Shown: piece by piece, positions 25,025 to 32,988 of the stretch
Layout of the letters: every line of letters starts with the position of its first letter
How positions within the stretch are numbered: the stretch's first letter is position 1
Source: SXNM01 sp964586155
Lineage (GTDB): Bacteria > Myxococcota_A > UBA9042
DNA length: 64,000 bases
NCBI GenBank assembly: GCA_964586155.1
Contig: CAZPHC010000028.1
Coordinates: 1-64,000 of the forward strand
Reading direction: 5' to 3'
Translations under genes and position numbers: made by a program
The notes under the pieces: model-generated
Seen by the model: the letters and a program-made list of their open reading frames with translations, nothing else
The model's database searches: none
Told to the model about the DNA's origin: nothing

Positions 25025-26559
25025 TCATCCCCCGCCGTCGTGGATGCCTGGTGACCGTAGAGCAGCGACACGCCAGCGACGCCGTTGAGCCGGTTGTGCA
25101 GCTCGCGCAGGGCTTCTGCGACCTGGCGACGGCGGCTCGGGTGGTAGCTGATGGCCAAGGTCGAGAGCTCGAGCTTGTTGACCAGCGGCAACTCTGCGGC
25201 CGTCTGCAGAAAGCGCGCCGCCGCGTCGCACGATGGGAAGCGATCGTCGCGGCGCTTGGCCGTGGCGACGCGAATGAACTGCACGAGGTCTTCGGGGATG
25301 TCGGGCACCAGGATGCGTGGATCCGGCGTCTCGGCGTGCAGGTGCTGGTCGAGCAGGCCTTCAAGCGCGTCGGCGTCGAACGGCACGGCGCGGGTGCAGA
25401 GCTCGTAGGCCATGATGCCGAGCGCATACAGGTCGGTGCGGCCGTCGAGCTTCTCGCCGCGGATCTGCTCGGGTGCCATGTAGTACGGCGTGCCCAGCAG
25501 GTGGCCGCCGCGGGTGGCCGACGACTCGACGTTCACGGCGATGCCGAAGTCGAGCAGCTTGGCCCGCCGGTCCTCGGTCAAGAAGACGTTGGACGGCTTG
25601 ACGTCACGGTGCAGCAAGCCGCGCTCGTGGCTGTAGGCCAACGCCAGCGCCACCTCCTTGAGGATGCGGCGGACCGCGCCCCAGGCCAGCGGCTGCTCGC
25701 GCTCGATCAGCTCCTCGAGCATGACGCCGGTGAGCTTCTCCATGACGATGAAGTGGGTGCCGTAGGCCGCCTCGGTGTCGAGCACGCGCACGATGTGCTC
25801 GTGGTTGAGGCTGGCGACGACGCGGGCCTCGGCGCGGAACTGCTCGGCGAAGCCGGGGTGGAAGACCAGCGCGTGGCTGAGCATCTTCAGCGCGACTTCC
25901 TTGCCCAGCTGCGGGTGCAGCGCCGAGAAGACCGTGGCGACGGCGCCGGCGCCGATGCGGCCCTGCACCTCGTACTTGCCGACGCGGCGGATCGAGCCCG
26001 CCTCGAGCAGGCGGTCGCCGACGATCTTGGTCAGGATCGTGCCGACCTGCGGCGAGCGCTCGATCAGGCTGGCGAAGGCTTCGCGGCCGACCCGCAGCAC
26101 GACGGCGTCGGTCTGGGTCCGCACCGATGCGGTGCGCGGCTCGCTGGTGAACAGCGCCATCTCGCCGAGCATCGCCGGCGCCGACATCACGCGTTCGAAG
26201 TACGTCTCGGTCATGTCGCCGTGGACGCTGACACGGACGACGCCGTCGACCAGCAGGAACATGTGGTCGGCCTTGTCGCCCTCGCGGATCAGCGCCGTGT
26301 CGGCCGGCACCTCCAGCCGCTCCGACGCGGCCTCGAGGGCGTCGAGCCCGGCGCGCGGGACGCCGCGGAAGACCTCGAGCCGCGCCCAACTCGGCAGCGG
26401 CGGGCCGGACGGCGGCCGGGTCATGGTCGAGAACGACGGCAACGAGGAGTTGCGCTTCATCTCTCCTGTCGTGTCCATCGCGGCGACGGACGGCGGGCGC
26501 GGCGGCATCGGCGGCAGCGGCGGCGGCATGTCAGGAGGCGGAGAGGGTGGCTTGGTCAT
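25021..26559 (-). CDS. Ser/Thr protein kinase with N-terminal cyclic-nucleotide-binding domain
   Basis: 512 residues. A Pro-rich N-terminus (1-57) precedes a cyclic-nucleotide-binding domain (~63-185) with the phosphate cassette LGEMALFTSEPRTASV, which retains the Glu and Arg that contact cNMP. A Hanks-type kinase domain (~196-460) has G-loop GAGAVATVF, VALK (Lys 225), HRDVKPSNVF, DFG (337-339) and APEQ; all catalytic residues are present. The C-terminal ~60 residues contain SYHPSRRRQVAEALRELHNR. No transmembrane helix is visible, so it is probably cytosolic and gated by cAMP or another cNMP. The start overlaps the AI-2E transporter stop by ATGA. Confidence 0.93.
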   Translation of the reverse strand: MTKPPSPPPDMPPPLPPMPPRPPSVAAMDTTGEMKRNSSLPSFSTMTRPPSGPPLPSWARLEVFRGVPRAGLDALEAASERLEVPADTALIREGDKADHMFLLVDGVVRVSVHGDMTETYFERVMSAPAMLGEMALFTSEPRTASVRTQTDAVVLRVGREAFASLIERSPQVGTILTKIVGDRLLEAGSIRRVGKYEVQGRIGAGAVATVFSALHPQLGKEVALKMLSHALVFHPGFAEQFRAEARVVASLNHEHIVRVLDTEAAYGTHFIVMEKLTGVMLEELIEREQPLAWGAVRRILKEVALALAYSHERGLLHRDVKPSNVFLTEDRRAKLLDFGIAVNVESSATRGGHLLGTPYYMAPEQIRGEKLDGRTDLYALGIMAYELCTRAVPFDADALEGLLDQHLHAETPDPRILVPDIPEDLVQFIRVATAKRRDDRFPSCDAAARFLQTAAELPLVNKLELSTLAISYHPSRRRQVAEALRELHNRLNGVAGVSLLYGHQASTTAGDE

Positions 26560-27695
26560 GGCTGCTGTCCATCGACGGCGACGATCTCCGCGTCGTCCGT
26601 CGGGGTCGGAGGTGGGCCCAAGAAGAGCTCGGAGGCGCGATAGACCGCGATCGACTCGAGCAGCAAGATGCGCGCGACCGCGAGGACCGGCACCGCCAAC
26701 AGGATACCGACGATCCCGAGCAATTCGCCACCCGCGATGATGCCCAAAAGCACCACCATCGGTCGCAGGCCCACACGGCCGCCGATGATGCGCGGCGTAA
26801 TGAAGAGCAGATCGATGGTGTAGAAGGTTCCAAAGACCGTGAGAACCCCCGCGAAGGTGCCCCAGCTCGGATCCTCGAGCAGCGCCAGCGCCAGCGCCAG
26901 GGTCGCGCCGGTGAGCACGCCCAGGTAGGGCACGAGGTAGAGCACCGCGGCGAGCGGCCCGACGAGCGCGGCGAAAGGCACGCTCATCAGCAGCAGCCCC
27001 GAGGTGAACGCGACGGTCGCGAGCGCAAAGAGCACGAGTTCACCGCCGACGAACCCCATGAGCGTCTGGTCGATGCGCCGCAGGATGCGAAACACGGTGC
27101 CACGGCGCGCCGGCGGCACCAGCTCGCCGATCGACGCGACGATGCGGTCGTAGTCGTCGATCAAGAACGCCGCGACGATGAAGATCAGCGCGACGGTGCC
27201 GCCAGCCATCAGCAGGTCACGGGCGCTCGACAGCAGCCAGCCGACCATCGAGGTCGCCGGCCCCGCGAGGTCGCGCAGCGCGGCCTGCAGCGCCTCCTGC
27301 AGCGTATCCGGCGAGACGATATCGGTGATGCGGCGGCCGATCATCCGCTCGCTCCAGGGGTTGAGCCCCGCCAGCGTCGGCTCGAGCCGCGCCGGCAACG
27401 CCTTGCTCGCCAACAGGAGCTGGCTGCCCAGGGTCGGGATCACGATCGCCAGGGCGAAGAACGAGAGCGTGCCAAAGACGATCAGCGGCCCCATCAGCGC
27501 GACGAAGGCCGGCACGCGGCGCAGGCGCAGCCAGACGACGACCGGATGCAACGCCCAAGCGATGAAGAAGCCGACGATCATGGGCACCGTGACGATGCGC
27601 AGGCGTGCGACCAACCACAGCAATACGGCGAACGCGCCGCCGACGAGCAGGACTCGGTAGAAAATCGACTGCCAGCGCTCAGGTGGATTGGGCAC
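26556..27695 (-). CDS. AI-2E family transporter
   Basis: 379 residues with about eight transmembrane segments in the AI-2E transporter pattern (PF01594): an N-terminal hairpin, a long soluble loop (about 90-150) and the signature LVPYLGVLTGATLALALA late in the protein. Family members export signal molecules or act as Na+/H+ antiporters; the substrate cannot be told here. GTG 27695 (MPNPPERW) is chosen because GGAGG lies 11 bp upstream and a promoter at 27723-27751 overlaps the longer ATG start at 27764. It is the first gene of a three-gene operon with a cNMP-kinase. Confidence 0.88.
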   Translation of the reverse strand: MPNPPERWQSIFYRVLLVGGAFAVLLWLVARLRIVTVPMIVGFFIAWALHPVVVWLRLRRVPAFVALMGPLIVFGTLSFFALAIVIPTLGSQLLLASKALPARLEPTLAGLNPWSERMIGRRITDIVSPDTLQEALQAALRDLAGPATSMVGWLLSSARDLLMAGGTVALIFIVAAFLIDDYDRIVASIGELVPPARRGTVFRILRRIDQTLMGFVGGELVLFALATVAFTSGLLLMSVPFAALVGPLAAVLYLVPYLGVLTGATLALALALLEDPSWGTFAGVLTVFGTFYTIDLLFITPRIIGGRVGLRPMVVLLGIIAGGELLGIVGILLAVPVLAVARILLLESIAVYRASELFLGPPPTPTDDAEIVAVDGQQP

Positions 27696-27722
27696 GATCA
27701 GCGTCACCTCCAGGGCTTGTCG

Positions 27723-27751
27723 AGTAGAGCAGCAGACGGGGACCGCCGCAA
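27723..27751 (-). promoter_or_regulatory. Probable promoter of the AI-2E transporter/kinase operon
   Basis: Minus-strand TTGCGG (27746-27751) and TCTACT (27723-27728) have a 17-bp spacer. Transcription would start near 27716, 21 nt before GTG 27695, and would exclude the ATG at 27764. Confidence 0.45.
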
Positions 27752-27818
27752 GAATGTGCTCCATGCGGGCGAATTCGCGGAATCGACGGCCCTGCGGCCC
27801 TCGCCGGCCGGACCAAGG

Positions 27819-27847
27819 TTGGCAGCAGCCGCGGCGCTCGGTAGCTT
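27819..27847 (+). promoter_or_regulatory. Leaderless-type promoter of the exported HEAT protein gene
   Basis: TTGGCA (27819-27824) and TAGCTT (27842-27847) have a 17-bp spacer. Only 7 bp lie between the -10 and ATG 27855, and no Shine-Dalgarno sequence is present. The geometry is identical to that of the gene at 106. Confidence 0.55.
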
Positions 27848-27854
27848 GGCGCGC

Positions 27855-29066
27855 ATGAGCGACCGCCGACCCGTCCTTGTGCCCGCCCTCCCCTCCTCGC
27901 GCCGGCGCCGGCGCGCTGCGACGCCGGCAGGGCCGATCGCCGATGGTGTCAGCGGCCCGCGGCGACGGCGCTGGCCGACGCTGGGGCTCCGGCTCGCCCG
28001 GCTCGTGGCGCTCGGTGTGCTCGCCGCGGCCTCGATCCACGCGCCGGTCGGCCGGGCGGAGGCCGCGACGGTCCACGCCGAGGCCTGGCGCTGGCCACGG
28101 CCGATCGACGAACTGCCCGGTCGACGCCTGGTCATCGGCGACGCACACCGACGGCGCGAAACATGCAACCTGGGCGACCACACGGCGAGCACCCAGCCGC
28201 TGCCCGTCGAGCAGGATCCGATGTTCCGCCGACCGACCGACGAGGCCCGCCAGGCGATGGCTGCCTTGCTCAAGCGCATCGACGTCGACGCGCCCGACGC
28301 GACCGCGCAGGCGGACCTGGATCGGCTCATCGGCGGCCCGGAGGGTCCGGCGTTGGTGCGCGAGGGGATCCGCGTCGCGTCGACCCGCTGGCGGACAGCG
28401 CTGATCCGCGCCGCATGGCCGCTCGCAGCGAAGCACCCGCGCCTGGCCGGCCTGTTCCACAACGGCGCGCGCGATCCAGACGGCACGCACGCGGCGACGA
28501 TCGCGACGTTCTTGTTTCGCACCGACTGCGACTCGCCGGCGATGTTCGGCCTGCCCGTCCTCGAACACGCCAGCGCGCAGGCGCGGATCGTCGGCATCGA
28601 CGAGCAGCTCGCCCACATGAGCCGCAACGCCGACCTGGGCTTCGTCACCGCGCTCAAGGCGCTCTTCGACCGCGAGAAGGTCGGCGCCATCCGCGTGCGC
28701 ATCCTGCGCGGGCTGCTGACCTTGCAGGCCGCCGGCGCGCTCGACCTGGCGACGGCGGCGCTGCGGGACAAGGATCCGGCGGTGCGCGCCGAGGCGATGG
28801 TAGCGGTGACGCAGATGGCGATGTTGCTCCCATCCGAAACGATTCGGGCGGCGCGTGGCGACAAGGCCCCTGTCGTCCGGCTCGGCCTGGTGCGGGCGCT
28901 GGCCCAGATCGGCGATCGCGAGGCGATGCGCCAGCTCGAGGGCATGCGGGCCGATCGGGGCGTCGTCAGCGATCCGATCGACCAGCGCGACTACGTCGTC
29001 GGTGACGTCGCGACTGCCTTGCTGGCACAGCTCCGAGGCGCCCAGCCGCCCGCACACACAAGGTGA
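27855..29066 (+). CDS. Exported HEAT-repeat protein
   Basis: 403 residues. A long Arg-rich N-terminus (to ~40) precedes a hydrophobic segment (LRLARLVALGVLAAASIHAP), probably a signal peptide or anchor. Residues ~115-395 are helical pairs of the HEAT type (LRDKDPAVRAEAMVAVTQMA and APVVRLGLVRALAQIGDREA are clear repeats). The start is ATG 27855, 7 bp after a promoter -10. The end overlaps the next gene by GTGA. It is probably a protein-binding scaffold; the partner may be the degenerate PGI-like protein encoded next. Confidence 0.78.
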   Translation: MSDRRPVLVPALPSSRRRRRAATPAGPIADGVSGPRRRRWPTLGLRLARLVALGVLAAASIHAPVGRAEAATVHAEAWRWPRPIDELPGRRLVIGDAHRRRETCNLGDHTASTQPLPVEQDPMFRRPTDEARQAMAALLKRIDVDAPDATAQADLDRLIGGPEGPALVREGIRVASTRWRTALIRAAWPLAAKHPRLAGLFHNGARDPDGTHAATIATFLFRTDCDSPAMFGLPVLEHASAQARIVGIDEQLAHMSRNADLGFVTALKALFDREKVGAIRVRILRGLLTLQAAGALDLATAALRDKDPAVRAEAMVAVTQMAMLLPSETIRAARGDKAPVVRLGLVRALAQIGDREAMRQLEGMRADRGVVSDPIDQRDYVVGDVATALLAQLRGAQPPAHTR

Positions 29067-29068
29067 CC

Positions 29069-30640
29069 ATGAAGACCGACCACGCCGATCGCGCTGCATT
29101 CTCCGGGATGGAGGCTGCCGCGCTGGCGGAGCTCGCCGATCGCACCCTGATCGGCCGCCTGTGGCAACGCGACGCCGGGATCTTCGGCCTGTCGGCCGAC
29201 GCGACGCGCACGGTCTCGGCACACCTGGGCTGGCTGTTCCGCACCTCGCCGGGACATGCGGCGATCGACGAGCTCGTGACGGTGGCGAAGGTCGCCGAAC
29301 GACACATGTTGACGCGCGTTCTGGTGGTCGGCGACCCGGCCGTCTGCGCCTGGATCGAGGTCGTCGGTCGACACCTGCGCCAGCGCCGGGGCGCGGTCGT
29401 GTCGACGCTGGGCAGCTCCCACCCCGAGGCCGTGGCGGCGGCGTGCGCCCAGCTGCGCGGCAAGGACGCCCTGCTCGTGCTGGTCACGGATGGCGGGATC
29501 GCGGCGCACGATCCCGCCGCCTCGACCTGGCCGACCTTGCGCGCCGCGCTCGCAGACGACGGCCGCGTCGCCTTGCTCGCCCTGGGTTGCGCCGACGACG
29601 CCGACCACGGCCACGCCGACCGCGTCGCCGCGGCGCTCGGGCTGCGGCCGTCGGGGTTGCGGCTGTGTAGCGCCCTGCCTGCCGGCGTCGCTCCCCGCTT
29701 CGCCACCGGCAGCGCGGTTGGCCTCCTGACCGCCGCCCTGTCGGGGGTCAACGTCCGGGCGTCGCTCGAGCGCATCGAGGACCTCGCCGCTGAGCTGCGC
29801 GAGTCCGACGTCGCCGGCCACCCTGCGGCCCCGCTGGCGGCCTGGCTCGCGGCGGTGCTGGGCAGCGGCCATCGTCACCTGCATGTCGCGGTCGGCCGCG
29901 ATATCCGCGCGTTTGGTCCTTGGATCGCCGCGCTGCTGCAGGACGCGGGCCTCGTCGGCCCGGACGGCGCGCCGCTGACGGTCGTATCAGGCCCACTGCC
30001 GACGCGCGGGCCCGCGGCCAGCCTGCCCTGCACCGCCGTGGTGGCGATCTCGACCTTCGCCGCGCCCGACGACGCCGCGGTCGACGCGGCCGAGGACGCC
30101 GGCGTGCCGACCTGGCGCATGGTCCTGCCGGAGCCGATGGACCTCTGGGCCGAGGCGCTGCGCTGGCAGGCGGCGGTCGCGCTTCTGGGTGCCCTGCGCG
30201 GCATCGACACGCTCAGCGGCGCGGACACCCGGTCGCGGCCGGCGTCGGTCGCGCGGGACGGAGCCAGCGCAGCAGCGCGAGTCGCCGACGCGCACCTTGG
30301 CCGCCTGGTCGAGGCCGACGCCTGGCTTCGGCCCAGGGTCGCCGCGCTCGGGGCCGAGCGCTGTGTCAGCATCCGCTGCGCCCTCGCCCCGACCGAGGCA
30401 CAGCGCGACCGGGCCCTCGCGTTGCAGACCCACCTGCAGGAACAAACCGCCGCGGTGGTCAGCGTCGGCTTCGGCATCGGCCCGCCGGGCGACGACGCGG
30501 CCTCGACGCTGCGCGTATGGATCGTCGACGAGGCCGGCCAGGGCGAGGCCGACGCGTGGCTGGCCCGTCGCGCGGCGCCCGACCTGCTGCTGGCGCTGGA
30601 CCCCGCCGCGGCGGCCCGACAGCCCGCCACGACGGCCTGA
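29069..30640 (+). CDS. Degenerate glucose-6-phosphate isomerase-like (SIS-fold) protein
   Basis: 523 residues. Several segments line up with the PGI part of bifunctional transaldolase/PGI enzymes: LIGRLWQRDAGIF with LGWLF (residues 27-57), SAVGLLTAALSGVNVRASLE (215-234), FGPWIAALLQDAG (282-294) where PGI has FGxWxEQLxAESTGK, DLWAEALRWQ (358-367) where PGI has GAEFFRWE, and VVSVGFGIGP (463-472) where PGI has GFGPRYLHSTGQ. The catalytic ESTGK, the LHSTGQ His and the GGRYS motifs are missing, so isomerase activity is unlikely. GTG 29063 overlapping the upstream stop is an alternative start; ATG 29069 has AAGG upstream. Role unknown. Confidence 0.6.
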   Translation: MKTDHADRAAFSGMEAAALAELADRTLIGRLWQRDAGIFGLSADATRTVSAHLGWLFRTSPGHAAIDELVTVAKVAERHMLTRVLVVGDPAVCAWIEVVGRHLRQRRGAVVSTLGSSHPEAVAAACAQLRGKDALLVLVTDGGIAAHDPAASTWPTLRAALADDGRVALLALGCADDADHGHADRVAAALGLRPSGLRLCSALPAGVAPRFATGSAVGLLTAALSGVNVRASLERIEDLAAELRESDVAGHPAAPLAAWLAAVLGSGHRHLHVAVGRDIRAFGPWIAALLQDAGLVGPDGAPLTVVSGPLPTRGPAASLPCTAVVAISTFAAPDDAAVDAAEDAGVPTWRMVLPEPMDLWAEALRWQAAVALLGALRGIDTLSGADTRSRPASVARDGASAAARVADAHLGRLVEADAWLRPRVAALGAERCVSIRCALAPTEAQRDRALALQTHLQEQTAAVVSVGFGIGPPGDDAASTLRVWIVDEAGQGEADAWLARRAAPDLLLALDPAAAARQPATTA

Positions 30641-30688
30641 TCGCGATGATGATGGCCGACGGCACGACGACCTGGGCCGAACCTCGAC

Positions 30689-30717
30689 TTGCCTGGTGTC
30701 GCGCCGCCACCTACCCT
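30689..30717 (+). promoter_or_regulatory. Promoter of the small membrane protein gene
   Basis: TTGCCT (30689-30694) and TACCCT (30712-30717) have a 17-bp spacer. The predicted leader is about 39 nt and includes GGGAGG before ATG 30763. The same TACCCT -10 occurs at 57772-57777. Confidence 0.5.
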
Positions 30718-30762
30718 CAGGGCAGCCGGGCGTAGAAGGCGGCGGACGGGAGGCGACGACAG

Positions 30763-31107
30763 ATGCTCGAATACCTGGACCTGTCGATGCTCGGGAGCCG
30801 TGCGCTGATGCTCTTCGGCCTGGTGATCCTGCTGACCATCTACCTGGTCCGCCACGCGGGTCGAAGGTGGTTCCCGCCCATGTTCCTGATCGTCGCGTCG
30901 TTCAGCGCCGCGTACCACACGGGCGTGCTGCGCCAGAGCGCGGTGGACGCGTTCACGGGCGTCTTCACCGACAAGTTCGACGCCGCCGGAGCCCGCGCCA
31001 AGGCCATCGGCACGCAAGCCCACGCGACGAGCGCCGGCAACGCGGGCGAAACCAACGAGGCGTATTCCAAGCGTCTGGAACGCAAGAAGAAAAAGCACCA
31101 AGACTAG
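30763..31107 (+). CDS. Small membrane protein with basic tail
   Basis: 114 residues. A hydrophobic segment at ~13-29 (LMLFGLVILLTIYLV) and a weaker one at ~37-50 are followed by a polar region and a Lys/Arg-rich C-terminus (KRLERKKKKHQD). A GGGAGG site precedes the ATG. No family was recognised. Its stop codon shares the palindrome CTAG with the stop of the convergent fpg gene. Confidence 0.7.
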   Translation: MLEYLDLSMLGSRALMLFGLVILLTIYLVRHAGRRWFPPMFLIVASFSAAYHTGVLRQSAVDAFTGVFTDKFDAAGARAKAIGTQAHATSAGNAGETNEAYSKRLERKKKKHQD

Positions 31108-32018
31108 CGAGCCGCCTGCCGTGGGGCCCGGCCCTGGTCGCGCTCCTCGGCGCGCCCCTGGCAGCGCGGGCAGTGGAACGTCGCCCGGTTGGCGAGCACC
31201 GAGCGGACGATGCGCGGCGGCTCCATGCCGGTGGGCGTCGACGCCACACAGCGGCCACAGGGCTGGCCATCGCGGGCGTAGACGTCGAGGCGCTGCTGGA
31301 AGTAGCCCGGGTTCGCGTCGCCGCCGACGAAGTCGCGCAGCGTGGTGCCGCCCGCGTCGATGGCCTCTTGCAGGACGCCCCGGATCGCCGGGACGAGCGC
31401 GGCACAGTCCTGCTCGGTCAGCGTTCCCGCGGCGCGAGCGGGGTGGACGCGGGCGCGCCAGCACGCCTCGCTGGCGTAGATGTTGCCGACGCCGACCAGA
31501 CGATGGCTGTCCATCAAGAGCGCCTTGACGCTCGATCGCAGGCCGCGCGAGGCAGCGAACAGCCCCTCGGCGTGGAACGCCGGGTCGAACGGCTCGAGCC
31601 CGAGGACGTCGAGCAACTTGTGGCCCTGGCCCGCGTCGATCACGTCGATCGCGCCGAAGCGCCGCGCATCCTGGTAACGCAGCCAGATCTGCTCGCCGCC
31701 ACGGCGCAGGCGGAACCGGGCGTGCTCGTGCAGCCGCCAGGCTGGGGGCGCGGCGGCGACGTCGACGAAGAGCCGTCCGCTCATGCCGAGGTGGACCAGC
31801 AGCGTCGGGCCGGTCTCGGCCGGCGCGCAGGCGAGCAGCAGGTACTTGGCCCGGCGGCGGACGGCCAGCACCTCGCGGCCGACCAGACCATGCACCGCTG
31901 CGACCGGGATGGGGTAGCGCAGATCGGGGCGCCGCAGCTCGACGGCCTCGATCGACGCGCCGGGCAACGCGCCGTCGAGCCAGCGGCGAACGGTCTCGAC
32001 CTCGGGCAGCTCCGGCAT
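31104..32018 (-). CDS. mutM: Formamidopyrimidine-DNA glycosylase
   Basis: 304 residues. It removes 8-oxoguanine and formamidopyrimidines and nicks the abasic site. The N-terminus after Met is PELPEVETVRRW, with the catalytic Pro and Glu; RRAKYLLL carries the conserved Lys, VHLGMSGRL fits the family, and VGVGNIYASEACWRA is the helix-two-turns-helix. The C-terminal zinc finger is CGRC...CPRC, with an extra ASTPTGMEPP insertion, followed by a basic tail. Its start overlaps the stop of the upstream lipoprotein gene (TGATG). Confidence 0.95.
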   Translation of the reverse strand: MPELPEVETVRRWLDGALPGASIEAVELRRPDLRYPIPVAAVHGLVGREVLAVRRRAKYLLLACAPAETGPTLLVHLGMSGRLFVDVAAAPPAWRLHEHARFRLRRGGEQIWLRYQDARRFGAIDVIDAGQGHKLLDVLGLEPFDPAFHAEGLFAASRGLRSSVKALLMDSHRLVGVGNIYASEACWRARVHPARAAGTLTEQDCAALVPAIRGVLQEAIDAGGTTLRDFVGGDANPGYFQQRLDVYARDGQPCGRCVASTPTGMEPPRIVRSVLANRATFHCPRCQGRAEERDQGRAPRQAAR

Positions 32019-32860
32019 CAGCCACCACCCGGATCGGGCGGCCGCCGCCGCGACGCGAGCGACGTGCACTTCATCGTCGCCCGGATCATGCCGATCTCGC
32101 GACGCATCATCTCTGCGCTCTCGGCACGCTCGAGTGGCACGGGCTTGGAGCCGAACGCGCGCATCAGCCCGGCACCGTGCATCGCGCGGATCCAGGTGTC
32201 TTCGCGGATGCAGCCCGCCAGCGTCGCGTAGAGCTGGATCCGCTCGGCGCGGCTGCCCATCGGACCGGGCCGCTCGAGGTCGATGGCCTGCGCGGCCGCG
32301 GTCGCCCGGTAGAGCTCCTCGAGCAGCGCGGCGCGCGCCGAGAGATCGACCAACGACGCCGCCGCGCTGAGGTGGAAGGCCCAGGCAGGGTCGGGATCGT
32401 AGGCCCCTTGCTTGCCGGGGCCGCTCTGGCTGCCGCGGAAACGGGCGAAGACGTCGCGGGCCATCGACAGGTAGCCACGGATGACGATCTCGGTCTCGCG
32501 GTCGCGGGTCGCGGCGTTGCGCAGGCTGTCGGCCCAGTCCTGGAGCGCGGCGCGCGAATTCGGCCCCAGCGGCTCGACGCTGTCGGGGTGCGCCGGCAGT
32601 CGTCCCACGCCTTGCGCACCGTGGACCGAGCCCTCGCTCGGCCCGGGCTGCTCGTCAGACGGCTCGGTCTCGGCGCTCTGCGGGCCGTGGATCGGCGGCG
32701 GCGGATCCTCGCGGCGGGCGCGCGCGGCAGGACCACAGCCCGCCAACGTCGCGATCACGGCCAACATCAGCGTGATCGCGCGCGCTGTTGCGCGCGACGG
32801 GCGCCAGGGGGAGGCGCAGGCCGTCTGGCTGGCGTCGTGGTTGCCTGCGATGTCGGCCAT
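32018..32860 (-). CDS. Lipoprotein of unknown function
   Basis: 280 residues from ATG 32860, which follows GGAGGCGAG. The N-terminus is long and ends in the lipobox TLAGC (Cys about 42). An acidic Pro/Ser/Glu linker (45-90) leads into a helical domain (~95-265) with RDRETEIVIRGYLSMARDVF and SAAASLVDLSARAALLEELY, without a recognised family. Two late Cys (AGCIRED and MKCTSL) could pair. It is coupled to mutM by a TGATG overlap but has no evident link to DNA repair. Confidence 0.7.
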   Translation of the reverse strand: MADIAGNHDASQTACASPWRPSRATARAITLMLAVIATLAGCGPAARARREDPPPPIHGPQSAETEPSDEQPGPSEGSVHGAQGVGRLPAHPDSVEPLGPNSRAALQDWADSLRNAATRDRETEIVIRGYLSMARDVFARFRGSQSGPGKQGAYDPDPAWAFHLSAAASLVDLSARAALLEELYRATAAAQAIDLERPGPMGSRAERIQLYATLAGCIREDTWIRAMHGAGLMRAFGSKPVPLERAESAEMMRREIGMIRATMKCTSLASRRRPPDPGGG

Positions 32861-32988
32861 CTCGCCTCCGCGTCGATCGGCGACCGACGTGCGGCGCGAT
32901 CCCGAACAACAGCGCCCACCCGGGCACGATACCAGACGCGACGGCCCTTGCCACCGGCGCCGAGCGCAAGGCGGCGGCCCCAGACGGC

